From: Guyparkeria sp016278265
Lineage (GTDB): Bacteria > Pseudomonadota > Gammaproteobacteria > Halothiobacillales > Halothiobacillaceae
Length of the DNA stretch: 47,467 bases
Assembly (NCBI RefSeq): GCF_044582145.1
Contig: NZ_JBDODO010000013.1
Reading direction: 5' to 3' (one strand)
The number at the start of each line of letters is the position of its first letter. The stretch's first letter is position 1. Below, piece by piece: positions 33,819 through 42,729 of this stretch. The position numbers and the translations under genes are program-made. The notes under the pieces were generated by a model. It was not told the origin of the DNA and made no database searches. It saw only the letters and a program-made list of their open reading frames with translations.

Positions 33819-34955
33819 TCAAACCGTCTCCATTACCCTAAGCAGCCTCTCCCGAATCTGTTTCGGGGACGCGCACAGATCCACCGCCGAAAACTGGATC
33901 CTGTGCCCTTGCATATCCACATGCTCGTCCATGTCGCTATCGACGGCTGGGTGGAGCAACAGTCCCGAGGCGTTGTCCGCCAGCGGATCTCCCTGCTCCA
34001 CTTGCGAGCGCAGGTAGGCGTAAATTTGATAGAGATAACCGCTGCGTAGCGAATGCTCGCGATACCAGCCGCGCGTCAGCAGTGTGGTGAACTTCGTGTC
34101 GATCACGATGCGGCGACCGTCAGCACGGTGATCGAGAACGATGTCGGTCTTCATGGCAGGCAAAATTCGATCGATCCCATCCGTCTGTTCCTCGACCGGC
34201 CAGGTCAGTTGCTTTCCGCCCTTCACCTTCCACCCTTGCCCCGCCAGGTTGACCTCGAAAAAACCGCACACGGCTTTCTCAAACAGTCGTCGTACCCAGT
34301 GGATATCCCGATCCGGCCGCGCCAGTTGATGCGCGCCGGCCTCCTCGGTGGGCAGGGACAAGTCGAAGGCAAGCTTGGCGGCCGCCACCATGGAACGGTC
34401 GTCCGTTTCATGGCGGCCGAACCGAGCCGTGTCGATCTGGCGGCGAGACGGCAGTTCACCTCGCACGCCCATCAGCTTGAGATTGTCGGCCAGCGTCTTG
34501 CAGCGATGAGCCAGCGCACGACGATTTACCTTGGTCGCGATTCGTTCCAGCGCCGCTCGGACGAAACGATTGCGCGGCGTGTCGACGGTCAGTTCATCAA
34601 ACCGGCAGGCCACCTTGCCCTGTGACAACAGCTGATGCCGCTCGGTCTGTAACCAATCGATGCGTCCTCGCACGCGATCGAGCGTGACCTCACGGTGTCG
34701 ATAGCCAACGCTCAACTGGCGTCGTTGGCGGCGCTCGACGGCATCCGCCAACAAGCCGGCTACCAGGTCAGGCAGCTCGTCCGGTGCCTCTTCCACCGCC
34801 ACCGACGAGGAAAGCGGCTGGGTCCGGTACAGATCGGAGGCATACAGCATCAGCAGCCAGAGATTGCGGACCGGGATCTTGCCCAACCGACGCGAGGCAG
34901 GTTCTGCCACGTTGGCTTCTGAAGGGTGGCTCGACAACGGCGTCACGCCCATCAC
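33819..34955 (-). CDS. mcrC: McrC, nuclease subunit of the McrBC modification-dependent restriction system
   Basis: 378 residues. The N-terminal part includes KIPVRNLWLLMLYASDLYR, typical of McrC. The C-terminal nuclease site PD-(D/E)xK is seen in KTDIVLDHRADG followed by IVIDTKFT, with Asp in KTDIVL and D-T-K as the catalytic set. McrC joins the McrB AAA+ ring and cuts DNA containing modified cytosine. Its ATG overlaps the mcrB stop (ATGA at 34952-34955), so the two are made together. It is the last gene of the defence unit. Confidence 0.9.
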   Translation of the reverse strand: MMGVTPLSSHPSEANVAEPASRRLGKIPVRNLWLLMLYASDLYRTQPLSSSVAVEEAPDELPDLVAGLLADAVERRQRRQLSVGYRHREVTLDRVRGRIDWLQTERHQLLSQGKVACRFDELTVDTPRNRFVRAALERIATKVNRRALAHRCKTLADNLKLMGVRGELPSRRQIDTARFGRHETDDRSMVAAAKLAFDLSLPTEEAGAHQLARPDRDIHWVRRLFEKAVCGFFEVNLAGQGWKVKGGKQLTWPVEEQTDGIDRILPAMKTDIVLDHRADGRRIVIDTKFTTLLTRGWYREHSLRSGYLYQIYAYLRSQVEQGDPLADNASGLLLHPAVDSDMDEHVDMQGHRIQFSAVDLCASPKQIRERLLRVMETV

Positions 34956-37156
34956 CAGCCCGCCAGCAGAGCATCCCGGGCTTGCTCGACCTCATCCGGC
35001 GCATCGAACCAGTATTCCTCGAGCAGCGGCCCGATCTCCGTTTCGACAACCTGCTCGAACCACCGTCGCGTTGTGCCGGTCTCGAGAGAAGCCGTTGGCG
35101 TCACGTAGCTGTGACCGACGCAGAACTGTTTCCCCAGGCGGGGATCAGCGGCAATGGTCTCGTTTAAGTGCTTCATGCGAACCTGGATCTCGTCTGCCGC
35201 CCCCGGCTCCACACCGAGCCTCTCCACCACCCAGTCGCGCCAGAGCGCGCCGAGCTTCGGCTCCAGGTCAATGAATGCGAACCGGCGGCGCAAGGCGAAA
35301 TCCACCATGGCCAGCGACCGGTCGGCAATGTTCATCGTGCCGATAACGTACAGGTTCTCCGGCACATGTACGCGCTCGCCAGGTTCTCGACGGTAAGACA
35401 ATTCCAGCGCGTCACTGGGTGTACGTTTGCCAGCCTCCAACAGGGTCAGCATCTCACCGAAGATCTGCGCCGGATTGCCACGGTTGATCTCCTCGATCAC
35501 CACCACATGCGGCTGCTTCGGTGCCTCCTTGGCAGCATCGATGGCCTGCATGAGCACGCCATCCGCTAGCTCCAGCCTCGCATCCCCATCCTCCCTCGCA
35601 ACCGGACGCCAGCCCCGCACGAAGTCCTCATAGGACAGGTTGGGGTGAAACTGCACCGCCCGTAACCGCTTTTCGTCCTTCTCTCCCATCAAGGCGAAGG
35701 CCAAGCGCTTGGCCAGCCATGTCTTGCCCGTCCCCGGCGGACCCTGGAGGATCACGTTCTTCTTGGTGCGCAGTCGTTCCAGCAACCGCTCTATCTCAGC
35801 AAGCTCGAGAAAGCCGCCATCCTCCAAGATCGATTCGGGCGCATAAGGCTCGGCGATAACATCAGCCTGGGTCGTCTCGTATTCAACATCAGGCTCCTCA
35901 ATCACTGGGCCCTCAGGCTCATGACCGGCGAGACGCCATGCCTCCAACGACAGTTCCGGAAAGGAATGCACCGGATAGCTGGACTCCTCGAACTTGGACT
36001 CCAGCGACTCGATCAGTCCAACGTAACCCTTTGCACTAGCGCGCTTCTTCGGCCCCTTCGTCGGTATGTTCTGATTCAAGTAACGGGCGATGTACGACCG
36101 CGAGTTACTGTCCAAAGGCACAAATGACCAAGGCCGCGCCCAATAGAGCCCAATCGTCAACTTCCATCCGACATTGGGACACTCGTTAGCCCGGTCGTAG
36201 GCCGCAAGGAAGGCCCCCGAGACATCCTCATCACCGACATCGGCCCATTCCAGCCCACGTTCGAACGCGTCCCACAACAGATCGAACTGCCCGGAGGCCA
36301 GATTCTTCTCGTTGGGGAAGAACCATGAGTTCAGGTTATTCAGGATCGGGATGCCTTCGAATGTCTGAGGAACGGGTTCCGTGACGGCCAGAATGGTGGC
36401 AATCTCGCGAGCCGCCCTTTTGCGGTTTACATCGGAGAGGCCGCGATTGAACAGCCCCATGACGGTGAACGGGCAGATATCGGGCAGCGGTCCGACCGTG
36501 CCATCAGAAAACACAAAATCATCGGACAAGATCGGCGGATCACCGACCCTGACGGAAGCTTCTCTGAGCTTCTCGATCAACCCTGAGCGATCATTTCGAA
36601 AACCCAAAAGAGCCGTTGCAACAGCCTCGTAAAACGGCGTCCACTGGAAGCGATGCTTCCCGGAGGGTTCGTCGCCAAAGCGCTCTTTCCAGTACGGGTG
36701 GTTGCGGAAGCGATCCAGGTCCTGGGGGGCATCGTTCAGGGTGAACTCGATCAAGGCGTCGGCTCGCCAGTCCCCACTGCCACGAACGACCCGCCAGATC
36801 GAACCTCGGTAGGTATAGAAATACCACTCCCGAATGGGGTCCTCCCGGGACCAGCTCACCGACACCCGCTCGCCGTCCATCGGGTTGTCCGTGATTGTGC
36901 CCACCGCCTTGATGCCCATCACGGAGACCGACTGCCCGCGGTTGTCGAACGGCAGGTCGTGCTTGCGAACATAGGTCGCCTTGATGGCGATCCGCTCCCC
37001 CGGCTGCATCTTTAGGACCTGTTGGCGATGCCAATCCCCCGGATTCTTGACTTCCCAGAAACCCCCATCGATGAAGCGGTCGGTCTGGTCTCCCTCAGGG
37101 CGAAAACTGGCTCCGACAAACCAAACAACGCTGTCAGCGGATGCTCCCTCACTCAT
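34952..37156 (-). CDS. mcrB: McrB, AAA+ GTPase subunit of McrBC with own N-terminal reader region
   Basis: 734 residues. The AAA+ motor is in the C-terminal 300: Walker A GPPGTGKTW near residue 470, Walker B VVVIEEINRG near 549, and the McrB-type MNxxD motif GTMNIADRS near 605. The N-terminal 420 residues are the DNA-recognition part; the first 140 (VVWFVGASFR, ERIAIKATYVRKHD) look like an EVE/YTH-like reader of modified bases, but this is an inference. E. coli McrB is shorter (about 460), so this one belongs to the long form. AGGAG precedes the ATG. A 79-base gap separates it from the hsdR gene upstream. Confidence 0.9.
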   Translation of the reverse strand: MSEGASADSVVWFVGASFRPEGDQTDRFIDGGFWEVKNPGDWHRQQVLKMQPGERIAIKATYVRKHDLPFDNRGQSVSVMGIKAVGTITDNPMDGERVSVSWSREDPIREWYFYTYRGSIWRVVRGSGDWRADALIEFTLNDAPQDLDRFRNHPYWKERFGDEPSGKHRFQWTPFYEAVATALLGFRNDRSGLIEKLREASVRVGDPPILSDDFVFSDGTVGPLPDICPFTVMGLFNRGLSDVNRKRAAREIATILAVTEPVPQTFEGIPILNNLNSWFFPNEKNLASGQFDLLWDAFERGLEWADVGDEDVSGAFLAAYDRANECPNVGWKLTIGLYWARPWSFVPLDSNSRSYIARYLNQNIPTKGPKKRASAKGYVGLIESLESKFEESSYPVHSFPELSLEAWRLAGHEPEGPVIEEPDVEYETTQADVIAEPYAPESILEDGGFLELAEIERLLERLRTKKNVILQGPPGTGKTWLAKRLAFALMGEKDEKRLRAVQFHPNLSYEDFVRGWRPVAREDGDARLELADGVLMQAIDAAKEAPKQPHVVVIEEINRGNPAQIFGEMLTLLEAGKRTPSDALELSYRREPGERVHVPENLYVIGTMNIADRSLAMVDFALRRRFAFIDLEPKLGALWRDWVVERLGVEPGAADEIQVRMKHLNETIAADPRLGKQFCVGHSYVTPTASLETGTTRRWFEQVVETEIGPLLEEYWFDAPDEVEQARDALLAGW

Positions 37157-37235
37157 CGATCAAAACTCCTGTTTCCTTTTTCCTTACCCGCGGCATTCTC
37201 GAATTCGCGATGACTTTCTGAATTGTCCGGATCGC

Positions 37236-39635
37236 TCAGTAAAGCCGTTCCTGGAAGCCCTCGAACACGCCGCGGATGCCCTCGGGATCACCCAGTTCCC
37301 GCATGGCATCCCGTACCGAGTGGTATTTGAGTTCGATCAAGTCCGGCAGCTTCTCCATGTCCAGCTCGTCAACTCCGTTCTCGACGTAGTGCCCCAGCAC
37401 GAACTCGAGAAACTCCTTCTGCCGATAGTCGACTCCGGCGAATATCCGGTCGCGGTGCGACTCCACTCGCTCAAAACGGGTGATCGGCGAGGTGTGGAAG
37501 GCGATGTAGGCCAGCACGTCGAACAGGTCGCTTTTCTCCGCCTCGACCATGCGGGCGATCTTGCGCAGATCGTCGCGGCCAAAGCCCTTTTCCTCCAGCC
37601 CGGCCAGCAGCTTTCGCCGGGTGGACGGGTTGCCCCACAGCCGCCGCAGTTCGTCCTCGTCGTGGAACAGTGACGGCAGTTCCCCGTAGAGGCGCTCGAT
37701 GAACTGTTTGGCCGACATCGGCTTGCCGTCCGGCCCCCAGAAGGTGGTGGACATCATGTGCTGCAGCGTGCGCGTCTTGCCATCCGCCAGCCTGACGATC
37801 ACCTTGCTCGGCTTATCGCAAACACAGGGCCATTCGCCGCAATCCGGGCACGGCTCCGGGGGTGGCTTTTCGCAGACACACGGACGCTCGCCGCACACCG
37901 GACAGGGCGGGGGCGGGCTGATCTCACAGGTGCAGGGGATATTGCCGCAACGGCTGCAGGGCTCCGGCGGCAATGGCTCGCCGTCCCACTCGGGGTCGCT
38001 GAAGTGCTCGTGGGCCTTCACGAAGTCGTAGATGGTGAAGTAGTCCTTGTCCTCGAACAGCCGCGTCCCTCGCCCGATGATCTGCTTGAACTCGATCATC
38101 GAGTTGACCGGCCGCATCAGCACGATATTGCGCACATTGCGCGCATCAACGCCGGTCGAGAGCTTCTGCGACGTAGTCAGAATCGTCGGGATGGTCTTCT
38201 CGTTGTCCTGGAACAGGGACAGGAAGCGCTCGCCTTCCTTGCCATCGTTGGCCGTCACCCGCTCGCAGTAGTGCGGATCGGTGCTGGTCTTCACTTGGTT
38301 GATCAGGTCACGCACTGCCGCGGCATGCTCCTGGGTGGCACAGAACACCAGCGTCTTCTCGCGCTGGTCGATCTCGTCCATGAACAACTCCACACGGTAT
38401 TTTTCGCGCGCCTTGATCTCGATGATTCGGTTGAAATCTTCTTCCCGGTAAGGCCGACCTTCCTCGATCTCGCCTTCCACCACGTCGTCATCCGGCGTGT
38501 AGATGTACTCATCGAGCGTGGTCGCAATCTGCTTGACCCTAAACGGCGTCAGGAAGCCGTCGTTGATGCCGTCCTTGAGCGAATACACATACACCGGCTC
38601 GCCGAAGTAGGCGTACGTGTCGGCGTTGTGCTGGCGCTTGGGCGTGGCGGTCAGGCCCAGCTGCACGGCGGGCGCAAAATACTCGAGGATGCCGCGCCAG
38701 TTACTCTCGTCGTTGGCGCCACCCCGATGGCACTCGTCGATGACGATGAAATCGAAAAAGTCCGGCGGATAGTCGCCGAAGTTCGGCGCCGGGTTGCCGT
38801 CGGCATCGCGCCCGGTCATAAAGGTCTGGAAGATGGTGAAGAACACACTGCCGTTCTTCGGCACCCGGCCCTTCTTGCGGATGGTCTCCGGGTCGATGCG
38901 CACCAGCGCATCCTCGGGAAAGGCGGAGAAATCGTTGAAGGCCTGATTGGCGAGGATATTGCGGTCGGCCAGAAACAGGATACGCGGCTGGCGCGCCGGC
39001 TCCCCCGTATCCCGCGCCGCCAGGCTCCAGCGGGCATGGAACAGCTTCCAGGCGATCTGAAAGGCAATCGCCGTCTTGCCGGTGCCGGTGGCCAGCGTCA
39101 GCAGGATGCGTTCGCGCCCGGCGGCAATCGCCTCCAGCGTCTGGTTGATGGCGTTGTGCTGGTAATAGCGCGCCTGCCAGAAGCCGCCCTTGTCCTCGAA
39201 CGGCACCACGCCGAAACGCGCGCGCCAGGTGTTGGTTTCCTCGTCCGCGCCGCCAAAGGTCTCGGCCCAGAGTTCCTCCGGCGCGGGATAGCCCTCTACC
39301 TCGCCTTCGGCGCCGGTGTGCAAATCGATGCGGTAAATGCCATCGCCGTTGGTGGCATAGGCAAAGCGGGCTTGCAGGCGCTCGGCGTAGCGCTTGGCCT
39401 GGGCCAGCCCCTCGGTTACCGGCAGGCTGCGCTTCTTGGCCTCGATCACCGCCAGCTTCTGGCCGCGATACATCAACACATAATCGGCGATATCCTGCTT
39501 CGCCCGCTGGCCCGCGCCCTGCAGCCGGCCCAGGGTAATCATCTCGCGCCGCACCCGGCTGGCGTCCACCACGCCCCAGCCCGCATCCTTCAGGGCCGGG
39601 TCGATCAGCTCGGCGCGGGTCTCGGCTTCGTTCAT
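37236..39635 (-). CDS. hsdR: Type I restriction enzyme R subunit HsdR, EcoEI-like
   Basis: 799 residues from the ATG at 39635, which overlaps the hsdS stop (ATGA). The nuclease PD-(D/E)xK site is Asp 51 with EAK at 65-67. The motor has Walker A TGTGKT near residue 183, DECHRGG near 298 and the later VNSMIEFKQIIGRGTR helicase motif VI. Between motor and C-terminal helical part (SDLFDVLAY) lies a linker of about 52 residues with three CxxCGxxPCxC units separated by proline runs; other EcoEI-type HsdR proteins generally have a Pro-rich linker here. It works with HsdM and HsdS for translocation-linked DNA cutting. Confidence 0.93.
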   Translation of the reverse strand: MNEAETRAELIDPALKDAGWGVVDASRVRREMITLGRLQGAGQRAKQDIADYVLMYRGQKLAVIEAKKRSLPVTEGLAQAKRYAERLQARFAYATNGDGIYRIDLHTGAEGEVEGYPAPEELWAETFGGADEETNTWRARFGVVPFEDKGGFWQARYYQHNAINQTLEAIAAGRERILLTLATGTGKTAIAFQIAWKLFHARWSLAARDTGEPARQPRILFLADRNILANQAFNDFSAFPEDALVRIDPETIRKKGRVPKNGSVFFTIFQTFMTGRDADGNPAPNFGDYPPDFFDFIVIDECHRGGANDESNWRGILEYFAPAVQLGLTATPKRQHNADTYAYFGEPVYVYSLKDGINDGFLTPFRVKQIATTLDEYIYTPDDDVVEGEIEEGRPYREEDFNRIIEIKAREKYRVELFMDEIDQREKTLVFCATQEHAAAVRDLINQVKTSTDPHYCERVTANDGKEGERFLSLFQDNEKTIPTILTTSQKLSTGVDARNVRNIVLMRPVNSMIEFKQIIGRGTRLFEDKDYFTIYDFVKAHEHFSDPEWDGEPLPPEPCSRCGNIPCTCEISPPPPCPVCGERPCVCEKPPPEPCPDCGEWPCVCDKPSKVIVRLADGKTRTLQHMMSTTFWGPDGKPMSAKQFIERLYGELPSLFHDEDELRRLWGNPSTRRKLLAGLEEKGFGRDDLRKIARMVEAEKSDLFDVLAYIAFHTSPITRFERVESHRDRIFAGVDYRQKEFLEFVLGHYVENGVDELDMEKLPDLIELKYHSVRDAMRELGDPEGIRGVFEGFQERLY

Positions 39636-40813
39636 GCCAGCGCCGCCTCCACCGTGTCCGCCGCATCCGCTGCATCGGCGGTCAGCTCGCCGGAGAAGGC
39701 TTTTTGCAGTAGGGATTGTTTCAGTTCGGTCAGGGCGGTGAGTTTTTGTTTGTATATCGATTCGAGCTCTTGGCTTTGACTCCACAGGTCGTTGAACTGC
39801 CCAATAAGCCCTTCCTGAATTTCAAAAGGCGGGATGCTCAATCTAATGGTCTTCAATCTCTCTAATGCTAATTTTGGTTGAGCTGCAGTTCGTGTATTTT
39901 TTAAAGCCTGTTCTTTGAATGACTCGGTCCTCGTAAAAAAATACAAATACCGGTTTGATATATCTTTGTCCAAAACCAGCTTGCATGCGTTTTCTGTTAG
40001 ATTAGCCCCTTCTAGTTCCTTAGGAATAATTCCGGATTTACCAATCGTTCCAGCAATGCTGATGTAAAGATCTGTGCTGCTTATAGTGTATCGACTGATC
40101 TGTTGATAGACGTCTTCACTAATGAATTTTATTTTCTCTAGGACGACACTGCCTGTATCATTAAAATCTGAAACAGATATATAGGGGTGTTTTGTTGGTT
40201 CTGTTTGTAGCTTGTACCCTTTGGGTACACGCTTGCCACCTTTAACGTGTGCAATATCGCCAATTGTTACGTCTTTCCAGCCGTCACCTTCCCGTGTAAA
40301 CACCGCATTCAGATAACTCTCGAACAACTCGCGGGCGTTGGCGAGGTTTTTTTCGGTGTTGGCGATGGCCGTGTCGATCCCGGCGAAGGCTTCATCGAGG
40401 ATGGCGACGATGCGTTTTTGTTCGGGGAGGGGCGGGAAGGGTCGTTCAATCGCATAGACAACGTTTCGATTTATCCCCGGCTTAACGCCTGTTGCCAAAG
40501 ATGGAAGGTCTAGTGCCGACAGCATGTAATAAATAAATTTCAAATCATTCTCACGCTCATTGAACGTGACATAGTAAGTGACATCCAGTGGCCAAAACCC
40601 GCCTTCGACGAGGTTTACTGCTCCTGCGGTACCTTTTCTGCCAACGATGATGCTACGTTTTTCCCAAAAGGGTTTAACCGCATAACATTTTATGCCGTTT
40701 GCGCCATAAGCAGGAAACCCACCCTCCTCACATCGCTGATCTTTGGGAAGAGGCTTTCCATACTCAAGAGAAATCACGTCTCCGATCTTTCGAACAGCCC
40801 AGCCGTCCCTCAT
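39632..40813 (-). CDS. hsdS: Type I restriction-modification specificity subunit HsdS
   Basis: 393 residues with two target-recognition halves. The first TRD runs about residues 1-125, ended by the conserved helix LPEQKRIVAILDEAF; the second (about 180-345) starts WKDVTIGDIA and ends before the helix LTALTELKQSLLQKAFSGEL. The DNA of the second TRD (about 39850-40260) is clearly AT-richer than the surroundings, a sign of swapping from another source. The stop overlaps hsdR and the start overlaps hsdM by ATGA. DNA target cannot be read from sequence. Confidence 0.92.
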   Translation of the reverse strand: MRDGWAVRKIGDVISLEYGKPLPKDQRCEEGGFPAYGANGIKCYAVKPFWEKRSIIVGRKGTAGAVNLVEGGFWPLDVTYYVTFNERENDLKFIYYMLSALDLPSLATGVKPGINRNVVYAIERPFPPLPEQKRIVAILDEAFAGIDTAIANTEKNLANARELFESYLNAVFTREGDGWKDVTIGDIAHVKGGKRVPKGYKLQTEPTKHPYISVSDFNDTGSVVLEKIKFISEDVYQQISRYTISSTDLYISIAGTIGKSGIIPKELEGANLTENACKLVLDKDISNRYLYFFTRTESFKEQALKNTRTAAQPKLALERLKTIRLSIPPFEIQEGLIGQFNDLWSQSQELESIYKQKLTALTELKQSLLQKAFSGELTADAADAADTVEAALA

Positions 40814-42300
40814 AACATCCCCCGAATCCCTTCCAGGATTTCCTCGCTCTCTTTATCCAGCGTTTCGATTTCGTTGATGATCACCTCGGGATCGCGCAGC
40901 GGTTCGGCGTCGGCCTTGTTGGGGTTTTTCACCGACAGGTCGACGCTGTCGGGGTCGATGTCGGCCACGTCCAGGGTCCAGCTGTTGTCCGAGTCCTCGA
41001 AGCCGGCCTGGCGGGCGACGAAGTCGGCCAGGTCGTTGTCGTTGAGCGGGTTGGTCTTGCCCAGGCTGCGGCCGGGGTCGAGCTGGTAATACCAGATGTG
41101 GCGGGTGGCGGCCCCTTCGACTTGGCTCAGGGCTGGCTTCTCGAAGAACAGCACCACGGTCTTGACCCCGGCGCCGAGGAAGGTGCCGCCGGGGCAGTCG
41201 AGAATGGTGTGCAGATTGCAGCTGGCGAGCAGCTCCTGGCGCAGGGCGCGGGAGGCGTTGTCAGAGTTCGAGAGAAAGGTGTTCTTGATGACGATGGCGG
41301 CCCGGCCGCCGGCGCGCAAATACTTGATGAAGTGCTGCAGGAACAGAAACGCCGTCTCGCCGGTCTTTACGGGGAAGTTCTGCTGGACTTCCTTGCGTTC
41401 CTTGCCGCCGAACGGCGGGTTGGCGAGGATCACGTCGAAGCGGTCTTTTTCCTGAACATCGGCTAGGTTCTCGGTCAGGCTGTTGCCGTGAACCAGATTC
41501 GGTGTCTCGATGCCGTGCAGGATCATGTTCATGATCCCGATCACGTAGGGCAGGCTTTTCTTTTCCTTGCCGTAGAAGGTGCGCTTCTGCAGCGTGTCGA
41601 GATCACTGGTGGAGAGGTCCTGCCCCGTGCCGTCGGCGCGATAACGCAGATATTCATAGGCCTCGCACAGGAAGCCAGCCGAGCCCGCCGCGGCATCGTA
41701 GACCCGTTCACCGATCCTCGGCTTGGTCACCTGAATCATCGCCCGGATCAGGGGGCGCGGGGTGTAGTACTCCCCGCCGTTGCGCCCGGCATTACCCATG
41801 TTGCGGATCTTGGCCTCATACAGCTCGGACAGCTCATGCTTTTCCGTCTGTGAGCCAAAGCTGAGCTGGTCGATCAGCTCTAGGGCATCGCGCAGGCTGT
41901 AGCCACTCTGGAACTTGTTGCGGATCTCGCCGAAGATCTCGCCGATCTTGTACTCGACGGTGTCAGTGCCCGACGCCCGCTCCTTGAACCCCTGCAGGTA
42001 GGGGAAGAGCTTGCGGTTGACGAACTCCAGCAGGTCGTCGCCGGTGAGGGCCGTGTCATGGTCGAAGCTGCCGTTGTCCTTCTTGGGTGCCGCCCAGTTG
42101 GACCAGCGGAAGGGCTCAACGATGACGTGCTCGTAGGGCTTGCCCACCAGCATCGCCTCCATGGCCCGCTCGCTTTCCAGATCGTCGAGATACTTGAGAA
42201 AGAGCATCCACGAGGTCTGCTCGGTGTAGTCCAGCTCCGTGGCGCAACCGGCCTCTTTCCAGAGGACGTTGTCGATATTCCTGAATGTCTGCTCGAACAT
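40810..42300 (-). CDS. hsdM: Type I restriction-modification methyltransferase subunit HsdM
   Basis: 496 residues, start ATG 42300 (MFEQTFRNIDN), chosen because the earlier part of the frame lacks family resemblance. The SAM-binding motif appears as DAAAGSAGFL near residue 203 and the adenine N6-methylase motif as ANPPFGG near 292. Residues PALSQVEGAA near 392-400 look like an inserted short repeat (see repeat at 41114). HsdM methylates the site read by HsdS. It heads the defence operon, so its promoter must lie in 42301-42514, between it and the divergent tRNA-Val gene. Confidence 0.92.
   Translation of the reverse strand: MFEQTFRNIDNVLWKEAGCATELDYTEQTSWMLFLKYLDDLESERAMEAMLVGKPYEHVIVEPFRWSNWAAPKKDNGSFDHDTALTGDDLLEFVNRKLFPYLQGFKERASGTDTVEYKIGEIFGEIRNKFQSGYSLRDALELIDQLSFGSQTEKHELSELYEAKIRNMGNAGRNGGEYYTPRPLIRAMIQVTKPRIGERVYDAAAGSAGFLCEAYEYLRYRADGTGQDLSTSDLDTLQKRTFYGKEKKSLPYVIGIMNMILHGIETPNLVHGNSLTENLADVQEKDRFDVILANPPFGGKERKEVQQNFPVKTGETAFLFLQHFIKYLRAGGRAAIVIKNTFLSNSDNASRALRQELLASCNLHTILDCPGGTFLGAGVKTVVLFFEKPALSQVEGAATRHIWYYQLDPGRSLGKTNPLNDNDLADFVARQAGFEDSDNSWTLDVADIDPDSVDLSVKNPNKADAEPLRDPEVIINEIETLDKESEEILEGIRGML
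41114..41133 (-). repeat. Short dispersed repeat inserted in hsdM
   Basis: On the minus strand GCCCTGAGCCAAGTCGAAGG encodes ALSQVEG, a translation that recurs in many unrelated proteins as a known small interspersed repeat. Here it is in frame within the C-terminal part of HsdM, between FFEKP and ATRHIWYY, where relatives usually go directly from FFEKG to an (T/I)RxIWYY segment. I found no second copy in this window. Confidence 0.55.
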
Positions 42301-42514
42301 TGTGTCGATGGTTCCCGAACCAAGCGGTGTGCCAAGCGGTGATTTTCGACCGGCAACAGCCACTTTTACTGCCCAAACCGGGCCAAAAAGATGTGCGGGG
42401 AAGCTTGCCAGACAAGGACGGGAATGAACACTGGAGAAGACCAGGCACGCGCCGCCACTTAAAGCCGCTTGACAGCCCGCCGCGAGCCGGTAGAATTCGC
42501 ATCCGTTCGACGAC
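42301..42514. promoter_or_regulatory. Divergent promoter region of hsdM and tRNA-Val; sigma-70 promoter of the tRNA
   Basis: On the plus strand TTGACA (42469-42474), a 16-base spacer and TAGAAT (42491-42496) form a strong promoter, about 19 bases before the tRNA start. The minus-strand promoter of the defence operon should be in the same region but I could not identify it with certainty. The region has no gene. Confidence 0.7.
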
Positions 42515-42591
42515 AGGCGCGTAGCTCAGTTGGTTAGAGCACCACCTTGACATGGTGGGGGTCGTTGGTTCGAATCCAATCGCGCCTACCA
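42515..42591 (+). tRNA. tRNA-Val (GAC)
   Basis: A complete cloverleaf of 77 bases with encoded CCA: acceptor AGGCGCG pairs with CGCGCCT, D arm GCTCAGTTGGTTAGAGC, anticodon stem CCACC/GGTGG with loop TTGACAT (anticodon GAC, valine), T arm GTTGG-TTCGAAT-CCAAT. A terminator follows. Confidence 0.97.
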
Positions 42592-42597
42592 ACATTG

Positions 42598-42631
42598 AAA
42601 GCCCGGCAGCATCATGCTCGCCGGGCTTTTT
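42598..42631 (+). terminator. Rho-independent terminator of tRNA-Val
   Basis: GCCCGGC and GCCGGGC (seven-base stem, extendable inside by AGC/GCT) with 5 T after it, starting 7 bases after the tRNA CCA end; AAA before the stem pairs with TTT as well. Confidence 0.88.
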
Positions 42632-42729
42632 CGTGCTTGGGATCGCCAAACGGCCCACCCCTGTCCCCACGATCCCGTCTCCACGGTCTAGGCTTTCATG
42701 GCGTTAACCGAACGTCACGAGGAGCCGCC

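Noticed and set aside
37758..39779. Long plus-strand open frame opposite hsdR (673 residues)
   Set aside because: Antisense shadow of hsdR; no start signal and no family residues.
42515..42591. tRNA-Val as the attachment site of the defence island
   Set aside because: The 3' end of the tRNA points away from the island and I did not see a second copy of its end at the other border, so integration at this tRNA is not supported.
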